Below, piece by piece: positions 52,733 to 62,907 of a DNA stretch of 64,000 nt. A model generated the notes under the pieces. That model was not told where the DNA came from. It saw nothing but the letters and a program-made list of their open reading frames with translations, and did no database searches. Position 1 is the first letter of the stretch. Each line of letters begins with the position of its first letter. The stretch is from Nocardiopsis terrae (GTDB lineage Bacteria > Actinomycetota > Actinomycetes > Streptosporangiales > Streptosporangiaceae), in contig NZ_BMXJ01000008.1 of the NCBI RefSeq assembly GCF_014651695.1, positions 1-64,000 on the forward strand, given 5' to 3'. Position numbers and translations under genes: made by a program.

Positions 52733-54448
52733 TCAGTCCTTCGGCTCCGGGAAGTCCTCCTCCCAGAACTCGCGCGGGTTGCGCGTGCCGTCGGTGACCG
52801 TGCCGCGTTCGGCCTCGGCCCGGCGCAGCTGCACCCGTCGGATCTTACCCGAGGAGGTCTTGGGAAGGTCGGTGAACTCCAGGCGGCGCACCCTTTTGTA
52901 CGGGGACAGCCGCCCGCGCGCGTACTCCAGGACGGCGCGGGCGGTCTCGGCGTCGGGCGGCGCGCCCTCGGCCGGGGCCACGTAGGCCTTGGCGACCGAC
53001 AGCCGCAGCGGATCGGGGGAGGGGACGACCGCCGCCTCGGCCACGTATTCGTGCTCGACCAGAACACTTTCCAGCTCAAATGGTGAGATGCGGTAATCCG
53101 AGGCCTTGAACACATCGTCGGACCGGCCGATATAGGTAATGTAACCGCGCGAATCCCGGGTGGCGATGTCACCGGTGCGGTACATGCCGCGCCGGGTCGC
53201 CTCCCGGGTGCCCTCGGGGTCGTCGGAGTACCCCCGCATCGCCCCCACGGGTTCGTTGGACAGGTCCACGCAGATCTGCCCCGAGTCCGAACGCTCCTCG
53301 GTCTCCTGATCGATCAGGACGATGCCGTAGCCGGGCAGCGGCCGTCCCATCGAGCCCGGAACCACTTCCTGGCCCGGGCCGTTGCCGATGACCATGGTGG
53401 TCTCGGTCTGCCCGAACCCGTCGCGTACCGTGATCCCCCACGCCGCACGGATCCGGTCCACGATCTCCGGGTTGAGCGGTTCCCCCGCGGACACCGCCTC
53501 GCGCAGTCCGACCTCCCACGCCTCCGGTCCGGCCTGCAGGAGCCTCCGCCAGACCGTCGGCGGCGCGCACAGGCTGCTCGCCCCGCACCGCACCACCGCG
53601 TCCAGCAGCGCAGCCGGATCGAACCGCTCCCGGTTGACCACCAGCACCGTCGCCTCGGCGTTCCACGGCGCGAACACGCTGCTGTAGGCGTGCTTGGCCC
53701 AGCCGGGGGCGGAGACGTTCAGGTGCACGTCGCCGGGGCGCAGGCCCAACCAGTACATGGTGGACAGGTGGCCCACGGGGTAGGAGCGCTGCGTGTGGGT
53801 GACCAGTTTGGGGCGCGCGGCCGTGCCGGAGGTGAAGTACAGCAGCAGCGGGTCGTCCGGCCCGGCGGGTCGCGGCGGAGTGAAGTCCAGCCCCGCGTGC
53901 TCGGAGTCCGGGTAGCTGAGCCAGCCGTCCATGTAGCCCACGCAGATCCGTGTCCAGTGCCCGTCCAGGTGCTCGAACCGTTCCGTCTCGGCGGGGGAGC
54001 AGACCACGTGCGCGACGTCGCCCCGGTCCAGCCGGTCCACCAGGTCGCTCTCGGACAGGTTGGTCGCGGTCGGGGTGACCACGGCGCCCAGCTTGATCGC
54101 GGCCAGCATGGTCTCCCACAGCTCGACCTGGTTGCCGAGCATCAGCATGATCCGGTCCCCGGGGTGCACACCCTGGCCGAGCAGCCAGTTCGCCACCTGG
54201 TTGGACCGCTCCGACATCTGCCGGTAGGTGTGGTGGACCTCGGTGCCGTCCTCCTCCACCAACCAGAGCGCGGTCCGGTCCGGGCGGGTGGCCGCCACCA
54301 GGTCGAAGTGGTCCAATGCCCAGTTGAACCGTTCAGGTCTGGGCCACTCGAACTCCCGGCACGCGGTCTCCTGGTCCTCCCGGTGCTGCAGGAGCAGGTC
54401 CCGCGCGGCGCGGAACTCCCGTGCCCCCTCGGACATCTCTTTCGACAT
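52733..54448 (-). CDS. AMP-forming acyl-CoA synthetase (ANL superfamily)
   Basis: A 571-residue adenylating enzyme of the medium-chain acyl-CoA synthetase branch. It has the AMP/ATP loop YFTSGTAARPK, the acyl-site segment DGFGQTET, the hinge YRTGDIATRDSRGYITYIGRSDD and the catalytic Lys in LPKTSSGKIRR. It activates a carboxylate to its CoA thioester; the chain is unknown. ATG at 54448 with GGAGG 7 bases upstream. It is divergent from the DUF4429 gene. Confidence 0.92.
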   Translation of the reverse strand: MSKEMSEGAREFRAARDLLLQHREDQETACREFEWPRPERFNWALDHFDLVAATRPDRTALWLVEEDGTEVHHTYRQMSERSNQVANWLLGQGVHPGDRIMLMLGNQVELWETMLAAIKLGAVVTPTATNLSESDLVDRLDRGDVAHVVCSPAETERFEHLDGHWTRICVGYMDGWLSYPDSEHAGLDFTPPRPAGPDDPLLLYFTSGTAARPKLVTHTQRSYPVGHLSTMYWLGLRPGDVHLNVSAPGWAKHAYSSVFAPWNAEATVLVVNRERFDPAALLDAVVRCGASSLCAPPTVWRRLLQAGPEAWEVGLREAVSAGEPLNPEIVDRIRAAWGITVRDGFGQTETTMVIGNGPGQEVVPGSMGRPLPGYGIVLIDQETEERSDSGQICVDLSNEPVGAMRGYSDDPEGTREATRRGMYRTGDIATRDSRGYITYIGRSDDVFKASDYRISPFELESVLVEHEYVAEAAVVPSPDPLRLSVAKAYVAPAEGAPPDAETARAVLEYARGRLSPYKRVRRLEFTDLPKTSSGKIRRVQLRRAEAERGTVTDGTRNPREFWEEDFPEPKD

Positions 54449-54645
54449 CGAAGGCCTCCGTTTCGGGTACGGCGCGCCGAGCGCACCGCCCACGGGCCCC
54501 CACCGCCGTGCGAGCGGATGGGGCGGGGTGTGCCCCTGCGGTTCTACCCGCAACGGGCCGCTTCGACCCATCGCCCCGCCGGCGCCCGTGCTTTCGGGGG
54601 TTTGCCGGGTGCGGCCGGGGCCTGCCCACCGCGCAACGGCACCTC

Positions 54646-54651
54646 TAGGAT
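54646..54651 (+). promoter_or_regulatory. -10 hexamer for leaderless DUF4429 transcript
   Basis: TAGGAT ends 8 bases before the ATG at 54660, which has no ribosome-binding site. A leaderless mRNA is the simplest reading. Confidence 0.5.
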
Positions 54652-54659
54652 GTTTCCCC

Positions 54660-56572
<1,913 letters not shown>

Positions 56573-56660
56573 GGATCCGTGGCTAGGGTGAGGCCACCCG
56601 TGCCCCCCCAGGGCCGCCGCCCGGCCACGGGCGGCGGCCCGCGGACGAGAGGAAGGCAGT

Positions 56661-56852
56661 ATGCGAGTCGAGGTCGACTACGACCAGTGTGAGAGCAACG
56701 CCCTGTGCATGGCCGCGGCCCCGGAGGTGTTCGAGGTCAGGGACGACGACTTCCTCTACCTCCTCACCGAGGAGCCGGACGAGGGACTCCGCGCGAAGGT
56801 GCTCCAGGCGGAGCGGATGTGCCCCAAGGGAGCCATCACCGTGACGGGGTAG
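56661..56852 (+). CDS. Small ferredoxin, [3Fe-4S] type
   Basis: A 63-residue ferredoxin like those that feed cytochromes P450. Cysteines are C10-x5-C16 and C54-P, with no fourth Cys in the first group, so a [3Fe-4S] cluster fits best. GAGGAAGG precedes the ATG. Its last 17 bases overlap the convergent ferredoxin reductase gene. No P450 is in the window. Confidence 0.9.
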   Translation: MRVEVDYDQCESNALCMAAAPEVFEVRDDDFLYLLTEEPDEGLRAKVLQAERMCPKGAITVTG

Positions 56853-58101
56853 CCCCGGCCGCGGCCATGGCTTCCTCCCATGTGGTGGGTTTCTCCAGCA
56901 GGCCGCGGTAACGCATGGTGCGCGGGGTGGAGCGCAGGCCGAGCACCCCGGTGAGCATCCCCCCGCGCCCCAGGAACGCGACGAACTTCCGGTCCTGTGG
57001 TGACCCGTGCACGAAGGCGACCTGATCGGCGGGGGCGCCCTGCCCCAGCAGCTGGACCTTCCTCTTGTACTGGTCGGACCAGAAATAGGGCACCGGGGTG
57101 AAGGGCGTCCGCCCCGTCCCGGCGAGCAGGTTGCGGGCGGCCGCCTCGCCCTGCTCGCTCGCGTTGGTCCAGTGCTCCAGCCGGATCCGGCCGCCGTAGC
57201 GCGGGTGCGGCCAGTTGGCCAGGTCACCGACCGCATACACGTTCGGCACCGAGGTGGCGGAGTACTCGTCGCACACCACCGAGCCGTCGTCGAACAGCTC
57301 CACGCCCGAGCCGCGCAGCCACTCGGTGTTGAGGTGGACCCCCACCCCGGCCACCACCAGGGAGGCCTCGATCGCGGAACCGTCCGCTAACCGGACGCGT
57401 TCCACCCGGCCGGCACCCTCGAACCCGGTCACACCCGCGCCCAGCCGCACGTCCACACCGTTCTCCCGGTGCAGGTCGGTGAGGACCTCCCCGACACGCG
57501 GGTCGACCACCCTGGTCAGCGGGGTGGGAGCGGCCTCCACCAGGGTGACCTCCATCCCCACGGCACGGGCGCTCGCGGCGACCTCGGCCCCGACGAACCC
57601 CGCGCCGACCACCACCAGGTGTCCGCCGGAGTCGAAGGCCGCACGGATCGCCTCGGCGTCGTCCAGGGTGCGCAGGACGTGCACCCCGGCCAGGTCGGTG
57701 CCGGGGCGCCGGGCCCGCGCCCCGGTGGCCACGATCAGCCCGTCGTAGCTCAGCGAGCCCCCGCCGCCGGGTCCGGCCACGCGCAGCTCCCGGGCGGCCG
57801 GGTCCAGCCCGACCGCCCTCGTGTTCGGCCGGAAGTCCAGGTCCAGGCCCTCGACCACGGCGTCCTCACGCAGCCGCAGGGCGCGGTGCCCGACCAGCCA
57901 CCCCGGGCCGCCGTGCGCGGGGTCCATCCCGACCCCGGTCAGGACCTCCTTGGACAGCGGGGGTCGTGAGTAGGGCCGGTGCGGTTCCTCCCCGACCAGG
58001 GTCAGACGCCCCTCGAAGCCGTGTTCCCGCAGGGCCTCCGCCGCGTGCAGCCCGGCCATGCCCGCACCGGCGATGACGATCTCGTTCAGGGTGTCCGACA
58101 C
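56836..58101 (-). CDS. FAD-dependent ferredoxin reductase
   Basis: A 421-residue Rhodocoxin/putidaredoxin-reductase-type flavoprotein with the FAD motif AGAGMAGLHAAEAL, NAD motif VVVGAGFVGAEVAA, and YAVGDLANWP. It passes electrons from NAD(P)H to a ferredoxin, probably the small ferredoxin encoded convergently. GTG start at 58101 with AAAGGA 6 bases upstream. The tail-to-tail 17-base overlap with the ferredoxin is unusual. Confidence 0.92.
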   Translation of the reverse strand: MSDTLNEIVIAGAGMAGLHAAEALREHGFEGRLTLVGEEPHRPYSRPPLSKEVLTGVGMDPAHGGPGWLVGHRALRLREDAVVEGLDLDFRPNTRAVGLDPAARELRVAGPGGGGSLSYDGLIVATGARARRPGTDLAGVHVLRTLDDAEAIRAAFDSGGHLVVVGAGFVGAEVAASARAVGMEVTLVEAAPTPLTRVVDPRVGEVLTDLHRENGVDVRLGAGVTGFEGAGRVERVRLADGSAIEASLVVAGVGVHLNTEWLRGSGVELFDDGSVVCDEYSATSVPNVYAVGDLANWPHPRYGGRIRLEHWTNASEQGEAAARNLLAGTGRTPFTPVPYFWSDQYKRKVQLLGQGAPADQVAFVHGSPQDRKFVAFLGRGGMLTGVLGLRSTPRTMRYRGLLEKPTTWEEAMAAAGATPSR

Positions 58102-58406
58102 CGTGTTTCCTTTCCGTCTCCCGGGCTCTGGACCCCAGGATGCACTTTCCACCTCAGCCGAGGGGATTTCTCGCCTGCCTCCACCCCAGGGGGTGTTCCT
58201 TCGTTCGGGCGCGGGAGTGTTCTGCAAGACGAGTCAAGCCGCCGACAGGTACGGGTACCGCGCCGTAGGCGTCCGTTGAGGGTGGTGGCGGGCGACGGGT
58301 GGGCGAGCCAGGCGCAGACGAGGATGAAGAACATCTCCCCTCAGGCGCCCGAACACGGGCCGAAGCGCCAGCGGAGGCCCAAAGAGAACACAGCCCCAAA
58401 CCAGCA
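58102..58406. other. Intergenic, no gene seen
   Basis: 305 bases between the reductase and asparaginase genes hold only short shadows. It must contain the reductase promoter (minus strand), but I see no clear -10/-35 pair. Confidence 0.5.
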
Positions 58407-59369
58407 CTACAACCCGCGGACTTCGCCGACGGTCCGGCCGCCGCCCTGGATGGGAGTGGTCAGGTGCTCCTTGACGGGTGCGACGTCCACGCCCAGGCCC
58501 CGGAGGGCGGTGAGGCCTACGAGGACGCGTGCGCGTTCCTCGGCGTCTCCGTCGCTGATCTTGACGGCGACCGTCTCACCGGTGGGCACGTTGAGCACGA
58601 GTACGCCGTCGGCGCCGATCTTGGAGACCAGGCCGGGCATACGGGTCATCAGTTCGGTGTCGATGCGGTCGGTACCCGAGACGTACTCGGGGTGGGCGCT
58701 CATCGCTTCGATGATGGTCCGCTCGGAGCTGCCCTCGGGGGACAGGCGCATGCCCTGGATACCTCGGGCGAGGCCGACCAGGGAGACCGCGAGTTGTGGC
58801 GCTCCGCAGCCGTCGACGGCGGTGTGTGCGATCCTCTCGCCGCACATGTCCTCGGTCGCTTCGCGTACCAGCACCTGGAGCGGGTGTTCGGGGTCGAGGT
58901 AGTCGTCGGTGCTCCACCCCTGGGCGACGCAGGCGGCGAGCATGCCCGCGTGCTTGCCGGAACAGTTCATGTACCGACGTTCGGGGGAGCGGCCCGCGGC
59001 CAGGAAGGCCTTCCGGGCGGCGGCTCCGCCGGGGACGGCGGGCGGGCACCGGAGGGCTTCGGCGGTGAGTCCGGCGGCGGCCAGGATCCGCTCGGTCTCG
59101 GCTGCGTGGAAGTCCTCGCCCCCGTGGCTTCCCGCGGCGATCGCGAGGGAGGTCCCCTCCAGCGGGGCGCCGGCGCGCAGTGCGGCCAGTGCCTGGAAGG
59201 GTTTGGCGGAGGAGCGGGGGAACATGGCGTCGTGCACGGGTCCGCGTGCGTAGGCGACCTCACCTTCGGCCGAGAGCCCGACGACCGCGCCGTAGTGCAC
59301 GCCTTCGCGCATTCCGGAACGGACGACTTCCGCCAGGGGAGCGTAGCTGGGCAGCGGAGCCTGGTTCAT
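58407..59369 (-). CDS. L-asparaginase II family protein
   Basis: A 320-residue member of the R. etli-type asparaginase II family, unrelated to bacterial type I/II enzymes. It has MFPRSSAKPFQALAAL, NCSGKHAGMLAAC and VDGCGAPQLAVSLVG, which carry the serine/lysine/cysteine site residues of this fold. It hydrolyses L-asparagine to aspartate and ammonia. GAGGAG is 7 bases before the ATG. The longer frame upstream lacks a site. Confidence 0.9.
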   Translation of the reverse strand: MNQAPLPSYAPLAEVVRSGMREGVHYGAVVGLSAEGEVAYARGPVHDAMFPRSSAKPFQALAALRAGAPLEGTSLAIAAGSHGGEDFHAAETERILAAAGLTAEALRCPPAVPGGAAARKAFLAAGRSPERRYMNCSGKHAGMLAACVAQGWSTDDYLDPEHPLQVLVREATEDMCGERIAHTAVDGCGAPQLAVSLVGLARGIQGMRLSPEGSSERTIIEAMSAHPEYVSGTDRIDTELMTRMPGLVSKIGADGVLVLNVPTGETVAVKISDGDAEERARVLVGLTALRGLGVDVAPVKEHLTTPIQGGGRTVGEVRGL

Positions 59370-59671
59370 GTGGTTTCTCCTCGCCGGTGAGGCTGTGGGG
59401 GAATCGCGGTATGTGCCCGCCGACGGCAGGCACGCGTCAAAACGTACACACACCCTCGGTTCTTCCCGGCTGCTGGTGTGCGGCTCCGCGGGGTCGCCAG
59501 CGGCTCTGTTTGCGCTCCGCGGTGCCGGGGGTGCCGCGCCAGGGCGTGCGCCCGGTGTCGGACGCGGGCAGTAAGGTCGGGGACCGACAGCGGGCGGGTG
59601 CCGGACACACCGGGACGACCTGCTGGGACACCTGCCGGGACATCGGCGTGACAAAGGGAGTGGGACTGGCG
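59370..59671. other. Divergent promoter region, no gene
   Basis: 302 bases between asparaginase and the exonuclease. A TAAGGT hexamer near 59571 could be a -10 for the exonuclease; nothing else stands out. Confidence 0.45.
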
Positions 59672-60580
59672 ATGGGAACGCTGCGGACGGGCGAACTGAC
59701 CCGGAGAAGGGTCGGCACGCGTGCGGCGGACCTGGAGTACGCGGTGCTTGACGTCGAGACGACCGGTCTGGACCCGCGCGAGGGCGCGCGTCTGGTCGAG
59801 GTCGCCGTGGTGCGGGTGCGCGGTGACGGAGAGCTCGTGGACGAGTTCAGCACGCTGGTGGATCCCCGGGTCCCGGTGGGCGGACAGAAGTTCCACGGGA
59901 TCGGTGAGGGCGATGTCATCGGGGCCCCGCGGGTGGCGGAGATCGTCCCCCGTCTGGCTCAGTTGCTCTCCGGGGCGGTGGTGGTCGGCCACAACCTGGA
60001 CTTCGAGGAGCGCTTCCTCGCCGCTGAGCTGGTCCCCGCCGGTCTACCGCGCGGCCAGTCGGGTCTGTGCACGCTGAGGGCCCTGCGCGCCCAGATCGAC
60101 CTCCCCCGCTACTCGCTGCCGCGCGCCACCCACCTGCTGAGCGGGTCCTGGCCGACGGGGCAGCACACCGCTCTGGGCGACGCCCGCGCCTGCGCCAGGC
60201 TGCTCGTGGAGATGATCGCGAACGCGCCCGGTGAGCTGCGTTACGCGGGGCCGCCGCCCCTGGTCCTCCGGGGCGGTGCGCCCGTGGACGGCACGGTGCG
60301 CTGGAAGCCTCGCACGACCCCGGAACCCGGTGGGCTGGAGCCCCTGAACGAGTGGAAGGCGTGTTGGCGCGATGCCGAGTTGGACGCCGCGCTGTGCGGT
60401 GGCGCCTTCGGTGCGGCGGACCGGGCGGCCGCGGAGAGTGCCGCGCACCGCGACTCCAGGCTGTGGGAGCGGGTGGCCGCGGCCGCCGCGGTGACCGGAG
60501 GGGTCGCGGCCACGGTCGCGGGCGGCCTGCTGGTGCGTATGGCGGGTGGGCGCGGCGGTCTCCGGGGCCGCGCGGGCTGA
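59672..60580 (+). CDS. DEDDh 3'-5' exonuclease (DnaQ-like) with C-terminal membrane helix
   Basis: A 302-residue protein. The exonuclease domain (~20-195) has D27-V-E29, VVGHNLDFEERFL and HTALGDARAC, the DEDDh metal ligands. The remaining ~110 residues are unassigned until a C-terminal hydrophobic helix (AAAAVTGGVAATVAGGLLVRMA). A membrane-tethered exonuclease is not usual. I use ATG 59672; GTG 59660 is an alternative. DNA or RNA preference unknown. Confidence 0.85.
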   Translation: MGTLRTGELTRRRVGTRAADLEYAVLDVETTGLDPREGARLVEVAVVRVRGDGELVDEFSTLVDPRVPVGGQKFHGIGEGDVIGAPRVAEIVPRLAQLLSGAVVVGHNLDFEERFLAAELVPAGLPRGQSGLCTLRALRAQIDLPRYSLPRATHLLSGSWPTGQHTALGDARACARLLVEMIANAPGELRYAGPPPLVLRGGAPVDGTVRWKPRTTPEPGGLEPLNEWKACWRDAELDAALCGGAFGAADRAAAESAAHRDSRLWERVAAAAAVTGGVAATVAGGLLVRMAGGRGGLRGRAG

Positions 60581-60632
60581 CCCCGGGATCGGTGGCCCGG
60601 GACCCGTCAGGGGGCCGGCCCGGGCCGGGGAG

Positions 60633-60884
60633 TCAAAGACCGGACAGGGTGAGGAAGAAGGCCACGATCAGTGCGCTGCCGCCCACGGTGGTGAGCAGGG
60701 CTCGGCCCTGTTCGGTGAGCCGGGCGGGGGCCAGGCGCAGCCGTGGTGGCGCGCTGAGGCGCTGGGCGGCGACACCGCCGCCGGGGCGGGGTGCGGGCAG
60801 GCGCCCGGCGGTGAGGCGGGGGACCTTGTTGAACAGGGCGATCGACACCAGGACGGCGCCGACGGCGATCAGTGCGAGGGACAC
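60633..60884 (-). CDS. Small two-helix membrane protein
   Basis: An 83-residue protein with hydrophobic ends (SLALIAVGAVLVSIALFN and LLTTVGGSALIVAFFLTLSGL) flanking a basic Pro/Arg-rich middle. GTG start without a clear ribosome site. Not recognised; it is convergent with the exonuclease gene. Confidence 0.55.
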   Translation of the reverse strand: MSLALIAVGAVLVSIALFNKVPRLTAGRLPAPRPGGGVAAQRLSAPPRLRLAPARLTEQGRALLTTVGGSALIVAFFLTLSGL

Positions 60885-61048
60885 GGGAGGAGGGCCTAAC
60901 GGGACTCGGATCCGGGCGGACGGGATCGCCCGGGCGGGGGCGCCGGGCAGGGCGGATAGTTCCCCGGTTCCGTCGCGTTCATGCGGATCGGGGGTGGCCG
61001 CTCCCGGCCAGCCGCGGTTAGGTCCTGACCTTTATCGCCCAGGGTGTA

Positions 61049-61705
61049 TTAGCGAGAACTCTCGGTGTTCTTCCTGGCGGTGGAGGGGAGGATGGTGTCC
61101 ACGGTTTCGGTCGCCACCCCGAGGGCGCGGAGTACGAACCGGGTGACCAGGGCGTGGGTCCCGTCGAGGTCGATCTCGTCGTTCACCAGGGGCAGCCGTT
61201 GGGATCCCACCATGGACAGGGTGAGGCCGGCGGTGCGCTCGGCGGGCAGGTGGTCGAACTCCCCGGTCGTGGCGCCCTCCTCGATGATCTCGGTGAGCAG
61301 GCGCTGCATCGGGGCGACGTGCGCGGCCAGGGCCTGGTAGGCGTCCGGTCCCAGGCTGGCGCCGAGTTCGGCGGCGGGCGGGTGCGGGTGGGCGACGAGG
61401 CCCTCCAGCTGCAGCCGCACGAAGGCTGACAGGCGGCGGGCCGCCGATACCCCCGAGGGGAGTTCGCGCTTGTACCGCTCGACGAACGCGCTGTTGACCT
61501 GTTCGGTGAAGGCCAGGAGCAGCGCGGGCTTGTCCGGGAAGTAGTTGTAGAGCGCGGTGCGGGTGATGCCCGCGGCGTTGGCCACGTCGGTCATGGAGAT
61601 GCGGTCGATCCCCTGTGATCTGATCAGCCCGTCCACGGCGTCCATGATGCGGTCCCGGGTGCGGGCACGGTGGGCGGCGATGGTCGGAGCCGTGATCTTG
61701 GGCAT
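61049..61705 (-). CDS. TetR family regulator linked to heme oxygenase
   Basis: A 218-residue TetR protein with the HTH DRISMTDVANAAGITRTALY and a ligand domain of about 150 residues. It follows the heme oxygenase gene by 76 bases on the same strand, and a perfect ATGACAT/ATGTCAT palindrome stands before heme oxygenase, so autoregulated control of heme degradation is likely. Ligand unknown. The ATG has a weak AGGGGC site. Confidence 0.85.
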   Translation of the reverse strand: MPKITAPTIAAHRARTRDRIMDAVDGLIRSQGIDRISMTDVANAAGITRTALYNYFPDKPALLLAFTEQVNSAFVERYKRELPSGVSAARRLSAFVRLQLEGLVAHPHPPAAELGASLGPDAYQALAAHVAPMQRLLTEIIEEGATTGEFDHLPAERTAGLTLSMVGSQRLPLVNDEIDLDGTHALVTRFVLRALGVATETVDTILPSTARKNTESSR

Positions 61706-61781
61706 GCCCCTATGGTGGCACGCTGCGGCGGCCGGACCGGCACGTCGGGGCCGCAGCGGGGCGGAGCGGCTCGGAGGCGGG

Positions 61782-62465
61782 TCAGGCGTGCTGCCTGCCC
61801 AGGTCGGCGAGGACCTCGGTGTTGAGCTGGTAGGCCAGGCGGGTCTCCCGGATGAGGAACTCCGCGGCGGCCTCGTCCAGGTCCAGGGAGTCGAGGCGGT
61901 CACGGTACCCGGAACGGAACTTCGGGAGGCTGCCCAGGGCGTCGAAGACGTAGAAGGCCACCCCCGCGTCGGCGGTGAGGCCGTAGGCCTTCGCGGCGAT
62001 CCGGCGGATGAACTGGCCGCCGGAGACGTCACCCATGTAGCGGGTGTAGTGGTGGGCGACGAAGCCCGCGGGGTGGTCGGCCATCTGTTCGATGCGCGCG
62101 ACGTAGGTCCTGGTGGCCGGGGTCGGGGAGATCCGCTCGCGCCAGCCGGTGCCGAGCAGGTGCTCCAGGTCGGCCTCCAGTGCGGGGACGCGTTCCAGTT
62201 CGGGGTGGTGGAAGCGGCCTGCGACGGGGTCCTCGCGGAGGGCGCGGCCGACCCGCTCCAGGGCCACGTAGGCGAAGTAGTGCTGAGCGACCATCTCGGT
62301 GTAGCCCGCGCGCGGGAGTTCGCCCGCGAGCAGGGCCTCGGTGAAGCCGTGCTGTTCGGCGGTGGCGTGGTCGCCCCAGGTGGCGGCCTTGAGCCGTTCG
62401 GAGAACGGTTCGCCGACGGTGGGGTCGGCCGTTGCGGTGGCCTCGGCCGTGGCGCTCATCGGCAC
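61782..62465 (-). CDS. hmuO: Heme oxygenase (biliverdin-producing)
   Basis: A 227-residue HmuO-type enzyme that opens heme to biliverdin, CO and iron. The proximal His is H33 in the segment WGDHATAEQHG, and the distal-helix motif is YMGDVSGGQ. Length is typical for actinobacterial enzymes. GAGAGG is 6 bases before GTG 62465 and 12 before ATG 62459, so I use the GTG. A 15-bp palindrome 28 bases upstream is a likely operator for the downstream TetR. Confidence 0.93.
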   Translation of the reverse strand: MPMSATAEATATADPTVGEPFSERLKAATWGDHATAEQHGFTEALLAGELPRAGYTEMVAQHYFAYVALERVGRALREDPVAGRFHHPELERVPALEADLEHLLGTGWRERISPTPATRTYVARIEQMADHPAGFVAHHYTRYMGDVSGGQFIRRIAAKAYGLTADAGVAFYVFDALGSLPKFRSGYRDRLDSLDLDEAAAEFLIRETRLAYQLNTEVLADLGRQHA

Positions 62466-62907
62466 TGTCCGCCTCTCGTTCCGGGGATCTTTATGACATC
62501 ATGTCATTTAGGTGTGCGGCGCTGTCAAGGCTGATACGACGCTCTGTCATATAAAAAGGGGCGCAGGGCTCATTTGGAGTGCCCTACGTCACATGGTTCA
62601 CGCGCTCCTGCACGCGCACATGCATGCTCTGACCACCTATGCGACCGCCGCCCGCATCCGGATGCCCCGCGTGCCCGGGCCTGCGCGCACGCAAGGCGTG
62701 TCGGCCGTGTCCCCCCGGCATTGGGTGTGTCTCGTCTCGTCCGCTGGTCAACTGGTCGCCAGGGCGTTTATCGTTTGGGTGTCGTGCGGTCCGAACCGCC
62801 GGGAAGACCCGAGGTGTCCGCCTCGGGCCTCCGGCATGACAACGCACCCCACGGACCCACGAACCTTGAGGCGATGAGTGGATACCAGGAGAACAGGGCA
62901 CGATCCC
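62466..62907. other. Control region between heme oxygenase and response regulator
   Basis: 442 bases without a gene. They contain the 62493-62507 palindrome, an AT-rich segment (tcatataaaaagg near 62548) that may be a promoter, and a GC-rich leader before the response-regulator gene. Confidence 0.5.
62493..62507. promoter_or_regulatory. TetR-type operator before heme oxygenase
   Basis: ATGACATCATGTCAT is a perfect palindrome (ATGACAT-C-ATGTCAT) 28 bases upstream of the heme oxygenase start, placed where bound repressor would block RNA polymerase. Assignment to the neighbouring TetR is inferred. Confidence 0.65.
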
